NCBI RefSeq assembly: GCF_006715565.1
Contig: NZ_VFNL01000001.1
Location: 620,001-684,000 of the forward strand
From: Microbacterium sp. SLBN-154
GTDB lineage: Bacteria; Actinomycetota; Actinomycetes; Actinomycetales; Microbacteriaceae
Direction: 5' to 3'
Length of the DNA: 64,000 nucleotides
This document shows positions 15,437-23,453 of this stretch, piece by piece. Position 1 is the first letter of the stretch. Each line of letters begins with the position of its first letter. The translations under genes were made by a program, and so were the position numbers. The notes under the pieces are model-generated. The model had not been told where the DNA came from. It saw nothing but the letters and a program-made list of their open reading frames with translations, and did not search any database.

Positions 15437-16797
15437 CCACGCCCGCGCTCTCCGCCGAGCAGGAGGCGCTGTTCCGGCTCATCGAGGACTCCCGCGACCA
15501 CGTCTTCGTCACCGGCCGCGCCGGGACCGGCAAGTCCACGCTGCTGCAGCATCTGGCGTGGAACACCTCCAAGCAGATCGCGGTCTGCGCGCCGACCGGA
15601 GTCGCCGCGCTCAACGTCGAGGGTCAGACGATCCACTCGCTGTTCCGGCTGCCGATCGGGCTCATCGCGAACACCGACCTCGACCAGTCCGACGCGACCA
15701 GGCGCATCCTCAACGCCATCGACACCCTGGTCATCGACGAGATCTCCATGGTCAACGCCGACCTCATGGACGGCATCGACCGCGCCCTCCGCCAGGCGCG
15801 GGGTCGACGCGCCGAGCCCTTCGGAGGCGTCCAGATCGTCATGTTCGGCGACCCGTATCAGCTGGCTCCCGTGCCGCCCCGCGGCGACGAGATGCGCTAC
15901 ATCCGCGACCACTACCGCTCGTTCTGGTTCTTCGACGCCAAGGTGTGGACCGGCGAGGTCGCCGGTGACGGACTCATGGAGCTCGGCGCGTACGGCGCCT
16001 CGCTGCACGTGCGCGAGCTCGCCGAGATCCATCGGCAGGCCGACCCCGCGTTCAAGGCGATGCTGAACGCCGTCCGCCATGGGCGCGTCACCGCCGACAT
16101 CGCCCAGGTGCTCAACGACACCGGCGCCCGGACGCCCCCGCACCCCGACGACGGCGAGCACCCCATCATCACGCTCGCCACGCGCAACGACATCGTCAAC
16201 AACATCAACCGCCGGCACCTCACCGAGCTCGTCGGCCGCGAGCAGACCGCGGTCGCCGAGATCAACGGCGACTTCGGGCGGGGCGAGGCGAACTACCCCG
16301 CCGACACCGAACTGAAGCTCAAGGTGGGGGCGCAGGTGATGTTCCTCCGCAACGACACCCAGGGGTACGGCGACCCGCCGCGCTGGGTCAACGGCACGAT
16401 CGGCACGGTCACCCGCATCGCCGGCGGCACCGTGCGCGTCGAGGTCGACGGTCAGGAGTTCGACGTCGAACCCGCGGTGTGGGAGAGGTTCCGCTACGCC
16501 TACAACGCCGGCTCCCGCACGCTCACCCGTGAGGTGGTCGCCGAGTTCACGCAGTTCCCGCTGCGGCTGGCGTGGGCGGTGACGATCCACAAGTCGCAGG
16601 GGAAGACCTATGACCGGGCGGTGATCGACCTCGGCTCGGGCGCGTTCGCACCCGGCCAGACCTACGTGGCCCTGTCGAGACTCACCTCTCTCCACGGGCT
16701 CTACCTCTCTCGACCTCTCCGGCCGAGCGACATCCGCGTGGACCCGGATGTCGCCCGGTGGATGCACGAGCACGTCCGCCGCCCCGCGGCATCCTGA
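15433..16797 (+). CDS. PIF1/RecD-like ATP-dependent DNA helicase (AAA family)
   Basis: 454 residues. Walker A GRAGTGKSTLL at about 36-46, motif Ia CAPTGVAALN, Walker B LVIDEISMVNADLMD, motif III FGDPYQLAPV, and the C-terminal UvrD/RecD module with WAVTIHKSQGKTYDRAVIDLG and QTYVALSRLTS. This set defines the SF1B PIF1/RecD-like group, which unwinds DNA 5'-3'. The GTG start overlaps the MerR stop by 4 bp; the longer upstream open frame runs through the MerR gene in another frame and is not coding. Cytoplasmic; likely role in replication-associated structure removal. Convergent with heme oxygenase, 3 bp apart. Confidence 0.87.
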   Translation: MTTPALSAEQEALFRLIEDSRDHVFVTGRAGTGKSTLLQHLAWNTSKQIAVCAPTGVAALNVEGQTIHSLFRLPIGLIANTDLDQSDATRRILNAIDTLVIDEISMVNADLMDGIDRALRQARGRRAEPFGGVQIVMFGDPYQLAPVPPRGDEMRYIRDHYRSFWFFDAKVWTGEVAGDGLMELGAYGASLHVRELAEIHRQADPAFKAMLNAVRHGRVTADIAQVLNDTGARTPPHPDDGEHPIITLATRNDIVNNINRRHLTELVGREQTAVAEINGDFGRGEANYPADTELKLKVGAQVMFLRNDTQGYGDPPRWVNGTIGTVTRIAGGTVRVEVDGQEFDVEPAVWERFRYAYNAGSRTLTREVVAEFTQFPLRLAWAVTIHKSQGKTYDRAVIDLGSGAFAPGQTYVALSRLTSLHGLYLSRPLRPSDIRVDPDVARWMHEHVRRPAAS

Positions 16798-16800
16798 CCC

Positions 16801-17454
16801 TCAGGCGACGGCTTCCGCCTTCGCGGCGGCGAGGTCGTCGAACAGCTCGGTGTTGTAGCGATACGCGCGCAGCACCTCGTCGATGACGCGCTCCTGTTCG
16901 TCGGCATCCCAGGGGGCGGCATCGAGCTGCTCGCGGTAGACGTCCTTGAACCCGCGGGGGTCGGCGATCTCGTCGAAGAGGTAGAAGCCGATGCCGTTGG
17001 TCTCGAAGCCGAAGCGCCGCGCCATGAGACGCCCGATGAACAGCCCGCCCGACAGGTCGCCGAGGTAGCGCGTGTAATGATGCGCCACGAAACCGCCCGG
17101 CCAGGTGGCCCCGACCTGCCGGATGCGCTCCACGTAGGCCCGCGTCGTCGGCAGCGGGCTGATGCGGTCTCGCCAGTCGGCTCCGAGCAGGAAGGCGAGG
17201 TCTGATTCGAGGGCGGGGAGCCTGGTCAGTTTGTCGGAGATGAAGACGGATGCCACGGGGTCGCGCCGCATCCGCTCGGCGGCCGATTCGAGCGCTTCGT
17301 AGATGAACCAGTGCTGGGCGACCAGGGCGACGTAGTCCTCGCGGGTTCCGGCGCCGTCGATGAGGTCGGCCATGAAGCCGGAGCGCTCGCTGGAGGAGTG
17401 CGCGCTGCTGGAGCGCTCACGCAGCATCGCCGAGAACGGGATGAGGTCGGCCAT
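16801..17454 (-). CDS. Heme oxygenase (biliverdin-producing)
   Basis: 217 residues counting from ATG 17454 (ATG 17466 and 17463 are alternatives). Family features: proximal heme ligand His19 in SSAHSSSE, and the distal helix FVAHHYTRYLGDLSGG with the glycine-rich kink that lets oxygen bind. Degrades heme to biliverdin, CO and free iron, used to obtain iron from heme. An iron-box-like sequence lies about 20 bp upstream, which fits DtxR/IdeR repression when iron is plentiful, as known for hmuO of corynebacteria. The DUF2470 gene next upstream on the same strand belongs to a family often tied to heme utilisation. Confidence 0.9.
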   Translation of the reverse strand: MADLIPFSAMLRERSSSAHSSSERSGFMADLIDGAGTREDYVALVAQHWFIYEALESAAERMRRDPVASVFISDKLTRLPALESDLAFLLGADWRDRISPLPTTRAYVERIRQVGATWPGGFVAHHYTRYLGDLSGGLFIGRLMARRFGFETNGIGFYLFDEIADPRGFKDVYREQLDAAPWDADEQERVIDEVLRAYRYNTELFDDLAAAKAEAVA

Positions 17455-17473
17455 GCGCCTCATCATAGGCGAC

Positions 17474-17492
17474 TTAGGGTCACCTAACCAGC
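17474..17492 (-). promoter_or_regulatory. DtxR/IdeR iron-box-like site before heme oxygenase
   Basis: The 19-bp stretch beginning TTAGGGTCACCTAACC agrees with the DtxR consensus (TTAGGTTAGCCTAACCTAA) at 13 of 19 positions, including both TTAGG and CCTAACC blocks. It sits 20 bp upstream of the ATG, where it would overlap the promoter. Match by eye only. Confidence 0.5.
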
Positions 17493-17553
17493 GCCGATCG
17501 GCGCTTCCGCGCGGTCGTCGATCCGTGCGGTCGTCGCTCAGTGCGGCCGTGGC

Positions 17554-17862
17554 TCAGTGCGGTCGCGGCGTGACGCCGAGGCGACGGCACGCCTCGTCGT
17601 ACAGCGCCACGATCTCGCGCCGCACCTCGGGGCGCTCGGTGATCGCGCCGCCGGGCCAGTCCACGCGCACCGCGACCTCGTCGCCCGCGTCGGTCTGCGC
17701 CATCCAGTCGCCTCCCGCACCGTCGAGCCCGGTCATCCGTGCCGACCGGTACGCGCCCGACGGGCCGAACGCGCTCACGATCAGCAGATTGTCGTCACGG
17801 TGGTCGTCGTTCATGTGGCGGAGGATCGCCGCGACGGTGGAGTCGTCGAACCGGTGGGTCAC
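17554..17862 (-). CDS. DUF2470 domain-containing protein (heme-utilisation associated)
   Basis: 102 residues matching DUF2470, the small domain found alone or at the C-terminus of HugZ/HutZ-like heme-degrading proteins and PPOX-fold proteins. Conserved N-terminal block VAAILRHMNDDHRDDNLLIV. In the known HugZ enzymes this domain contributes heme ligation. Here it stands alone, upstream of and co-oriented with heme oxygenase (87 bp plus the iron-box region between them), which supports a shared heme-iron role. No membrane segments. Confidence 0.78.
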   Translation of the reverse strand: MTHRFDDSTVAAILRHMNDDHRDDNLLIVSAFGPSGAYRSARMTGLDGAGGDWMAQTDAGDEVAVRVDWPGGAITERPEVRREIVALYDEACRRLGVTPRPH

Positions 17863-17909
17863 AGCTGACCACCCTACGACGCGGGGCGATCACACAGCCC
17901 TCGTGTGCT

Positions 17910-17915
17910 TAGATT
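17910..17915 (+). promoter_or_regulatory. Candidate -10 box for the serine-hydrolase-fold lipoprotein
   Basis: TAGATT at 17910-17915, 31 bp before the ATG at 17947, preceded by a CACAC/GTGTG inverted repeat (17891-17906). No clear -35. Confidence 0.3.
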
Positions 17916-17946
17916 CTCGAGGACGACGATGCTCCTGGGGGGTGAC

Positions 17947-19230
17947 ATGCGGCTGCGTTCGGATCGATCGCGCGCTCTTCGTGGCGCCCTCGCGATGGTT
18001 GTGGCAGGTGCGGTCGCCATCGGGCTGACGGCCTGCTCCCCCGATGAGACGGTGCCGATCGACGTGCCCGCTCAGGTCGAGGGCTCGCTCCCCGACGAGA
18101 TGGTCACCCAGCTTCAGGACGCGGTGACCTTCGCGATGGCCGCCACCGGGTCATCCGGCGCCGTCGTGGGCGTCTGGGCACCCTGGAGCGGATCGTGGGT
18201 GTCAGGGGTCGGGACCACCGCGCCCGGGGGCACGGAGACCTCCGCCGACAGTGCCTTCCGTGCCGGGCAGGTGACCCGTGCCATGACCTGCGATGCGGTC
18301 TATCTCGTCGCCGAGCGGGGATTGATCGACCTCGACGCGCCCATCACCGACTATGTCTCGGGCTTTGCCGGCCTCGCCGACATCACCGTGGAGCAGCTGT
18401 GCGACGGCACCTCGGGGCTGGGAGATTACGCACCGCGCCTGCAGAGCAGTTTCCTCACCACCCCCGACCGCATCTGGAACCCGCGGGAGCTCGCGGGGTA
18501 CGGCGTCGGCACCACCGCCGACGTGACGCCCGGCGCCGCGTTCCGCGACTCCGACTCGGGATACCTGCTCGCCGGGCTCGTCCTCGAGCGTGTGACCGGT
18601 CGCTCCGCGGCCGAGGTGCTGCAGGACGAGGTCTTCGATCCGCTCGACCTGACCGGCACCCGCCTGCCGGGCGCGCTGGCCTCTGCGCCCGCAGCCGAGG
18701 GTCCCGTGCTCGACGGGCTCTGGTCGCCCGACGTCGAAGGCGGCGTCAACTGCGCGGAGCCCCTGAACATCACCGAGGCCTCGGCGAGCTTCGGCTGGAC
18801 CGACGCCGGCGTCGTGACGACGATCGACGATCTCGGTCGTTACGCGCAGGGATTGGCCGCGAACGCCCTCGGGATCGACACCGACGAGCGCTACGACGCC
18901 CCGCTGCCCCCGTACGACGGGGCACCGTCGTGGCAGACTACCGCCGGCGGCGTCGTCCAGGCGGGGTCGATGATCGGCCAGTACGGCTCGACCCCCGGGT
19001 ACATCACCGCCACGTTCGCCGACCCGCAGACCGGACTGACCGTCGCCGTCTCGCTGAACAACTCGCGCGCCGCCGACGGGATCGGGGCCTTCCTGGCCTG
19101 GCAGCTCGCGGCGATCGCCTCGAAGGCGCCCGCCGCGTCGGGGCAGACGGCACCCGAGGCGGGACTGCCCTGGACTCCCGAGCAGCAGCGCGACGCCATC
19201 GCCCAGAACGCGATCTGCCCCCTCCCGTGA
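17947..19230 (+). CDS. Beta-lactamase/DD-peptidase-fold lipoprotein lacking its catalytic residues
   Basis: 427 residues. Signal peptide with lipobox LTAC (lipidation at Cys30), so anchored outside the membrane. The rest follows the class C beta-lactamase/DD-carboxypeptidase fold (PF00144): ITDYVSGFAGLADITVEQL, LCDGTSGLGDY, GYLLAGLVLERVTG, LFDPLDLTGT-like block, and GSTPGYITATFADPQTG. However, the nucleophile motif SxxK reads QVTR (Gln108-Arg111), the YxN motif reads DSD (201-203), and the LLxHTSG histidine is Gly. All three are replaced, so hydrolase activity is very unlikely. Possibly a binding or sensing pseudo-enzyme of the cell wall. ATG 17947 has GGGGGTG upstream. Confidence 0.8.
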   Translation: MRLRSDRSRALRGALAMVVAGAVAIGLTACSPDETVPIDVPAQVEGSLPDEMVTQLQDAVTFAMAATGSSGAVVGVWAPWSGSWVSGVGTTAPGGTETSADSAFRAGQVTRAMTCDAVYLVAERGLIDLDAPITDYVSGFAGLADITVEQLCDGTSGLGDYAPRLQSSFLTTPDRIWNPRELAGYGVGTTADVTPGAAFRDSDSGYLLAGLVLERVTGRSAAEVLQDEVFDPLDLTGTRLPGALASAPAAEGPVLDGLWSPDVEGGVNCAEPLNITEASASFGWTDAGVVTTIDDLGRYAQGLAANALGIDTDERYDAPLPPYDGAPSWQTTAGGVVQAGSMIGQYGSTPGYITATFADPQTGLTVAVSLNNSRAADGIGAFLAWQLAAIASKAPAASGQTAPEAGLPWTPEQQRDAIAQNAICPLP

Positions 19231-19243
19231 CCGCGCCGGTCTC

Positions 19244-20116
19244 GTGAGCACGCGGGCTCCGAGCCCCGCCGTCCTCCTCGTGGTGGCGGGCCTGGCCTGC
19301 CAGGAGGTGGGGGCCTCGATCGCGGTGCTGCTGTTCCCGCAGGTGGGTCCCCTCGGCATGGTGCTGCTGAGGCTGGCCTTCTCGGCCGTGCTGCTGCTGG
19401 CGGTCGCCCGCCCCGCGCTCCGCGGGCATTCGCGCGCGGCGTGGCGCGCCGTCATCCTGTTCGGGCTCGTGCTGGCCCTCATGAACGGGCTGTTCTACCT
19501 CGCCCTCGAACGCCTCGCCCTCGGGGTGACGGTCACGATCGAGGTGCTCGGCCCCCTGGTCCTGTCGATCGTCGCCTCCAAACGGGCCTCGGCGTGGCTG
19601 TGGGCGGTGCTGGCCTTCGCGGGGGTGGTCGCGCTCGGCGGCGGAGGATGGGATCGACTCGATCCCATCGGGGTGCTCTACGCGCTGGGCGCCGCGGCGA
19701 GCTGGGCGTTCTACATCCTCGCGTCGGCGCGCGTCGGACGGGAGTTCCGAGGACTCGACGGGCTCGCCATCGCCATGGCGGTCGGCGCAGTCGTGATGCT
19801 GCCGCTCGGGGTCTGGGATGCCGGGTCCGCGCTCCTCCGCTGGGATCTCCTGGCGCTGGGCGCGGCCGTGGCGGTGCTGTCGTCGACCATCCCCTACGCG
19901 CTCGAGCTCATCGCCCTCCGACGGCTTCCCGCGGCGGCCTTCGCCATCCTCATGAGCCTCGCCCCGGCCACCGCCGCCCTCGCCGGCTTCCTGCTGCTCG
20001 GCCAGGAGCTCGCCTGGCTCGAGCTCGTCGGCATCGCCCTCGTGATCGCGGCGAGCATCGGGGCGGTGCGCTCGTCGGCCCGCGCTGCGCGCAAGACCGC
20101 CGAGCCGTTGCCCTAG
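19244..20116 (+). CDS. EamA/DMT-superfamily transporter (RhtA-like)
   Basis: 290 residues with ten hydrophobic helices arranged as two EamA repeats (GPLVLSIVASKRASAWLWAV in the first half; SSTIPYALELIALRRLPAAAFAIL in the second), typical of RhtA/threonine-homoserine or drug/metabolite exporters. A GTG start follows 13 bp after the lipoprotein gene. The ligand cannot be deduced. The next gene, a GntR regulator, has its own operator so this may be a single-gene unit. Confidence 0.83.
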   Translation: MSTRAPSPAVLLVVAGLACQEVGASIAVLLFPQVGPLGMVLLRLAFSAVLLLAVARPALRGHSRAAWRAVILFGLVLALMNGLFYLALERLALGVTVTIEVLGPLVLSIVASKRASAWLWAVLAFAGVVALGGGGWDRLDPIGVLYALGAAASWAFYILASARVGREFRGLDGLAIAMAVGAVVMLPLGVWDAGSALLRWDLLALGAAVAVLSSTIPYALELIALRRLPAAAFAILMSLAPATAALAGFLLLGQELAWLELVGIALVIAASIGAVRSSARAARKTAEPLP

Positions 20117-20158
20117 CGGCAGACCGACGCACGGGACGGACGCGGTTGCGGCCAGGCC

Positions 20159-20171
20159 GCACACTGTGTGC
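20159..20171 (+). promoter_or_regulatory. GntR-like operator before the FCD regulator
   Basis: Perfect palindrome GCACAC-T-GTGTGC, 10 bp before the GTG start. Size and symmetry suit a GntR dimer; probably autoregulation. Confidence 0.5.
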
Positions 20172-20181
20172 AATATGTCAG

Positions 20182-20862
20182 GTGCCGATCCCTCCCGCCT
20201 CCTCGTCGCTACCCCGCAGTCTGCTCCGCGATGACGTCTATCGGCGGCTGCGCGACGCGATCGTCGACGGCACCTTCGAACCCGGCGAGCAGCTGAAGGA
20301 CGGCGACCTCGCTGCGTGGCTCGGCGTGAGCCGCACCCCGGTGCGCGAAGCGCTGCTGCGGCTCAGCGGCAGCGGCCTGGTCGTGTCGCAGCCGGGTCGC
20401 TCGACCACGGTGAGTCCCATCGAGGAGTCCGCGCTCCGCGACGCGCGCGACGTCGTCGCGGCCATGCATGAACTCGCCGTCCGCGAGACGGTGGGGCGGC
20501 TCACTCCTGCCGACATCGCACGCATGCGCGACGCCAATCGGCGTTTCACCGCCGCGGCCGAGCGCGGTGACGTCTCGGCAGCCCTCGACGCCGACGACGA
20601 GCTACACGCGGTCCCCATCGAGGTCCTCGGCAACGCCGCCGTCGTGACGGTGCTCGAGCAGTTCGGTCCGATCGTCCGCCGCGCCGAGCGCCTGCGCTTC
20701 GGCAGCGAGGCGCCGGCGGCCGCGGAGCGCCACGAGCGCTTCATCGCGCTGTGCGAGGAGCAGGATGCCGCCGCGGCGGCCGCCATGGCCTACGAGACGT
20801 GGCACACGCTGCCGGTCAGCGCACAGGCGCGTCCGTCGACGCGGAGAGATGCGGATCGGTGA
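20182..20862 (+). CDS. GntR-family (FadR/FCD) transcriptional regulator
   Basis: 226 residues. N-terminal winged helix: DDVYRRLRDAIVDGTFEPGEQLKDGDLAAWLGVSRTPVREALLRL... with recognition helix SRTPVREAL. C-terminal all-helical FCD domain with HELAVRETVGRL and a metal-site-like pattern DADDELHAVPIEV. GTG at 20182 chosen because the HTH starts ~15 residues later and an operator-like palindrome sits just upstream; the longer open frame reads through the transporter gene. The 3' end overlaps the convergent DUF5996 gene by 47 bp. Target and ligand unknown. Confidence 0.83.
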   Translation: MPIPPASSSLPRSLLRDDVYRRLRDAIVDGTFEPGEQLKDGDLAAWLGVSRTPVREALLRLSGSGLVVSQPGRSTTVSPIEESALRDARDVVAAMHELAVRETVGRLTPADIARMRDANRRFTAAAERGDVSAALDADDELHAVPIEVLGNAAVVTVLEQFGPIVRRAERLRFGSEAPAAAERHERFIALCEEQDAAAAAAMAYETWHTLPVSAQARPSTRRDADR

Positions 20863-21760
20863 CGCCGTCGACGCACCGGTAGCGCTCGATGTCCCAGCCG
20901 GCCAGCGTCGCTCCGGCGAGGTAGGCCGTCTCGAAGAAGTTCAGGGCCGCCGCCCGGGGATCGCCGGTCGCGCGGGCCGCGCTCAGCGGGTAGATCGCCA
21001 GATGCGAGGAGCCTCGCGGCGCCCACTCCGCGCCCGCGGGCAGGGGTGTCGCCGCCAGACCCTCGGGTTCGGGCGAGGTGTAGGCGTAGAACGCGGGATA
21101 GGGCACCTGCGGGTCACCGAACCAGAAGCCGAAACTGGTCACCTCCCGGGAGTACGCCTCCCGCGTGACGGGGTCGGTCTCGGCGCCGTGCTCGACCGAG
21201 ACGTCGGCGAAGCGGGTGAGGGCGATGTCGAAGGTGTGCCAGAAGTGATGGACCGGACTGGTCTTGCCCGAGAACCGCGCCGCGAACTCCTCCAGCGTGA
21301 GTCCAGCGTCGCTCAGCGTGCGGAAGTACCGGGTTGCCGCTGCCGGGTCGTAGTCGTCGTGCTCCGTGTCATCGGCGAAGCGGCGGGCGGCGTCGGGGAG
21401 ATCGAAGGGCGCGGCCTCGCGGATGCCCGAGGTGTCGATGCCGAAGCCGTCGAGCACCCGTACGAGCTCGGCGTGGAACGTGGCGACGCTCCGGCCCGCG
21501 AGCCCGAAGGAGGCGCGGTCTCCCGAGGTGGTCGTGACGAGGGCCCGGTGGTCGAGGAAGTCGAGATCGACGGTGAAGGTGGGCTCCGTTCCCATCGGGC
21601 GTGTGGTGATCCCCGACGCCGTCAGGTGGAAGGGGACGTTCCACCAGTGATTGCGTCGGACGCTCAGCGCCAGCCGGAGCTTCCCGACGATCTGGGCGAA
21701 GCGGTGGACGGTCTCCCTGGTCGGAAGCCAGTCCTCGTACGGGAGGTCACTGTCGAACAT
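20816..21760 (-). CDS. DUF5996 family protein
   Basis: 314 residues matching DUF5996 (WWNVPFHLTASGITTRPM, ARFSGKTSPVHHFWHTFDIALTRF, SFGFWFGDPQVPYPAFYAYTSPEP). Several invariant Trp, His and Arg residues suggest an enzyme, but no activity is established for the family. Soluble, no signal peptide. Ends in an antisense overlap with the GntR gene. The tRNA-Gly gene follows upstream on the same strand, 13 bp away. Confidence 0.75.
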   Translation of the reverse strand: MFDSDLPYEDWLPTRETVHRFAQIVGKLRLALSVRRNHWWNVPFHLTASGITTRPMGTEPTFTVDLDFLDHRALVTTTSGDRASFGLAGRSVATFHAELVRVLDGFGIDTSGIREAAPFDLPDAARRFADDTEHDDYDPAAATRYFRTLSDAGLTLEEFAARFSGKTSPVHHFWHTFDIALTRFADVSVEHGAETDPVTREAYSREVTSFGFWFGDPQVPYPAFYAYTSPEPEGLAATPLPAGAEWAPRGSSHLAIYPLSAARATGDPRAAALNFFETAYLAGATLAGWDIERYRCVDGVTDPHLSASTDAPVR

Positions 21761-21773
21761 GGCGAGCCTTCGG

Positions 21774-21847
21774 TGGAGGGGGTGACGGGAATCGAACCCG
21801 CGCTCTCAGCTTGGGAAGCTGATGTTCTGCCATTGAACTACACCCCC
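21774..21847 (-). tRNA. tRNA-Gly (CCC anticodon)
   Basis: Cloverleaf read on the minus strand: acceptor GGGGGTG (21847-21841) pairs with CACCCCC (21784-21778); discriminator T and encoded CCA (21777-21774). D-arm GTTCAATGGCAGAAC-like, anticodon stem TCAGC/GCTGA with loop TTCCCAA, so the anticodon CCC is at 21815-21813. T-arm GCGGGTTCGATTCCCGT is standard. Confidence 0.96.
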
Positions 21848-21908
21848 GGAGGGTGCGCCCGAAGCGCCTCGCAAGGATAACACCAGCGACAGCGATAGTC
21901 TGATCCGC

Positions 21909-22514
21909 GTGCTGCTGAGCGACCGCGACATCCGCTCCGAGATCGACGCCGAACGCATCGGTCTGGCGCCGTGGGATCCCGCGATGGTGCAGCCCTCGAG
22001 CGTCGATGTGCGACTGGACCGCTATTTCCGGCTCTTCGACAACCACAAGTACCCGTTCATCGACCCGGCGCTGGACCAGCCCGACCTCACCCATCTCATC
22101 GAGGTCGACCCGGCGGAGCCGTTCATCCTGCACCCGGGCGAGTTCGCACTCGGGGCGACGTTCGAGCAGGTGAGCCTGCCCGACGACATCGCCGCGCGCC
22201 TGGAGGGGAAGTCGTCGCTGGGGCGGCTGGGCCTTCTCACGCACTCCACGGCGGGCTTCATCGATCCGGGGTTCACCGGGCACGTCACGCTCGAGCTGTC
22301 GAACGTCGCGACCCTGCCGATCAAGCTGTGGCCGGGGATGAAGATCGGGCAGCTCTGCTTCTTCCGGCTCTCCTCGCCCACGGAGACGCCGTACGGTTCG
22401 GGCCCCTACGGCAACCGCTACCAGGGTCAGCGAGGCCCGACGGCGTCGCGCTCGCACCTGAACTTCCACGTGACCGATGTCGGCGCCACCGACGCCGGAG
22501 CCCGCGGCGCCTGA
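21909..22514 (+). CDS. dcd: dCTP deaminase
   Basis: 201 residues. Family features: [12 protein letters not shown] at the start, [48 protein letters not shown] with the catalytic glutamate, and [15 protein letters not shown]. Converts dCTP to dUTP (in mycobacteria the enzyme also cleaves dUTP to dUMP; that bifunctionality is possible here but not shown). The GTG start at 21909 is about 60 bp downstream of the divergent tRNA gene. Length is normal (about 190). Confidence 0.95.
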   Translation: MLLSDRDIRSEIDAERIGLAPWDPAMVQPSSVDVRLDRYFRLFDNHKYPFIDPALDQPDLTHLIEVDPAEPFILHPGEFALGATFEQVSLPDDIAARLEGKSSLGRLGLLTHSTAGFIDPGFTGHVTLELSNVATLPIKLWPGMKIGQLCFFRLSSPTETPYGSGPYGNRYQGQRGPTASRSHLNFHVTDVGATDAGARGA

Positions 22515-22575
22515 ACGCCACGGGCTCGGCTGTCAACCCTTTGCCGCGAGGAGGCAGACGGACCACGCTGGAGGC

Positions 22576-22734
22576 ATGCCCGCACTTGCCCTCATCCTCC
22601 TCATCGTCGGAATCGTCCTGCTGCTCCTCGGAGTGTTCGTCGAGGCGGTGAAGTTCCTGCTCTGGCTCGGGATCGTCCTGCTCGTGCTGGCCGTCATCGC
22701 CTACCTGATGCGCTTCATCCGCCGTCAGACCTGA
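22576..22734 (+). CDS. Small two-helix membrane protein
   Basis: 52 residues: two hydrophobic helices (ALILLIVGIVLLLLGVFVEAV and FLLWLGIVLLVLAVIAYL) and a basic C-terminus MRFIRRQT. GGAGG lies 3-4 bp upstream of ATG 22576. Small proteins of this type are common in Microbacteriaceae and are unnamed. Function unknown. Confidence 0.65.
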   Translation: MPALALILLIVGIVLLLLGVFVEAVKFLLWLGIVLLVLAVIAYLMRFIRRQT

Positions 22735-22745
22735 TCCGGCTGCGG

Positions 22746-23339
22746 TCAAACCGCGTCCGCATCGGGACGGGGGCCGGCGCCGCGGAAGCCGTGATGGGGA
22801 TTGCCGCCGAAGCGGCGACCCGGGCCGTCCTTCTCGCCGGGGCGGGGTTCTCCCGGCGCGAAGGGCCGGAGGCCGAAGCGGTGACGCGGATGCCGCGGCG
22901 CGCCGCGCCACGGTCGAGGATCGTCCTCGGAGAATCCGAGTGCGCGCGCGATCGCCTCGAGGGAGGCGATCGTCGTGCGGTAGTCCTCGGGTGAGACGGC
23001 GTCGGCGACGCGCGTGCGGATGCCGGTGACGCTTTCGGCCAGGAGGTCGTGCCTGGCGCGGCCCTCTGCCGTCAAGACCCAGTCGTCGCCCTCTAGGGCG
23101 ACGAGACCGCGGTCGGCGAGGTGCCGGAGCATCTTCGGCTTGCGGGCGAGACGGTCGCGGAATCCGCGTGCGTCGATCTCTCCTGCGAGCACGTTCAGCA
23201 CCATCCATTCGCGCCGGTCGGCGTCGTGGGCGGCGAGCGCTGCGTCGACCTCTCGGGAGATCAGGGCATCGGTCGCGCGCAGCCAGAAGCCGAGCGGGCG
23301 GTCGGGTGTGTCCGGGGTGTCGGGTGATTCGGTGTTCAT
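22746..23339 (-). CDS. MarR-like winged-helix regulator with Gly/Pro/His-rich C-terminus
   Basis: 197 residues from ATG 23339 (AGAGGA upstream). Residues 15-125 look like a MarR-type HTH (WLRATDALISREVDAALAAHDADRREWMVLNVL..., KPKMLRHLADRGLVAL, WVLTAEGRARHDLL). The last ~50 residues are Pro/Arg/Gly rich with FRGAGPRP and resemble a disordered tail. Divergent from another MarR gene across a promoter region full of CATGT half-sites, which suggests cross-regulation of the pair. Confidence 0.72.
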   Translation of the reverse strand: MNTESPDTPDTPDRPLGFWLRATDALISREVDAALAAHDADRREWMVLNVLAGEIDARGFRDRLARKPKMLRHLADRGLVALEGDDWVLTAEGRARHDLLAESVTGIRTRVADAVSPEDYRTTIASLEAIARALGFSEDDPRPWRGAPRHPRHRFGLRPFAPGEPRPGEKDGPGRRFGGNPHHGFRGAGPRPDADAV

Positions 23340-23407
23340 GGGGTGTCCTCTCACAGCGTCGCCGACGGCGACGCGTTTTGTATGTCATTGAGCATGTACA
23401 TGCAGTG

Positions 23408-23432
23408 TGACATGTATCCGGAGTGCATGTCA
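23408..23432. promoter_or_regulatory. MarR-type operator array (CATGT half-sites)
   Basis: TGACATG (23408-23414) and CATGTCA (23426-23432) form a 7-bp-arm inverted repeat. Further CATGT or ATGTAC half-sites occur at about 23392-23402 and 23438-23443, so at least five half-sites lie in 60 bp between the divergent MarR genes. TATTCT (23442-23447) is a probable -10 for the plus-strand gene, which would then be leaderless with GTG 23454. Confidence 0.6.
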
Positions 23433-23453
23433 AGAGGCATGTATTCTGACCGG

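Noticed and set aside
16801-17466. Longer heme oxygenase start at 17466
   Set aside because: Possible but no ribosome site; the 17454 ATG better matches the family start. Left as an alternative.
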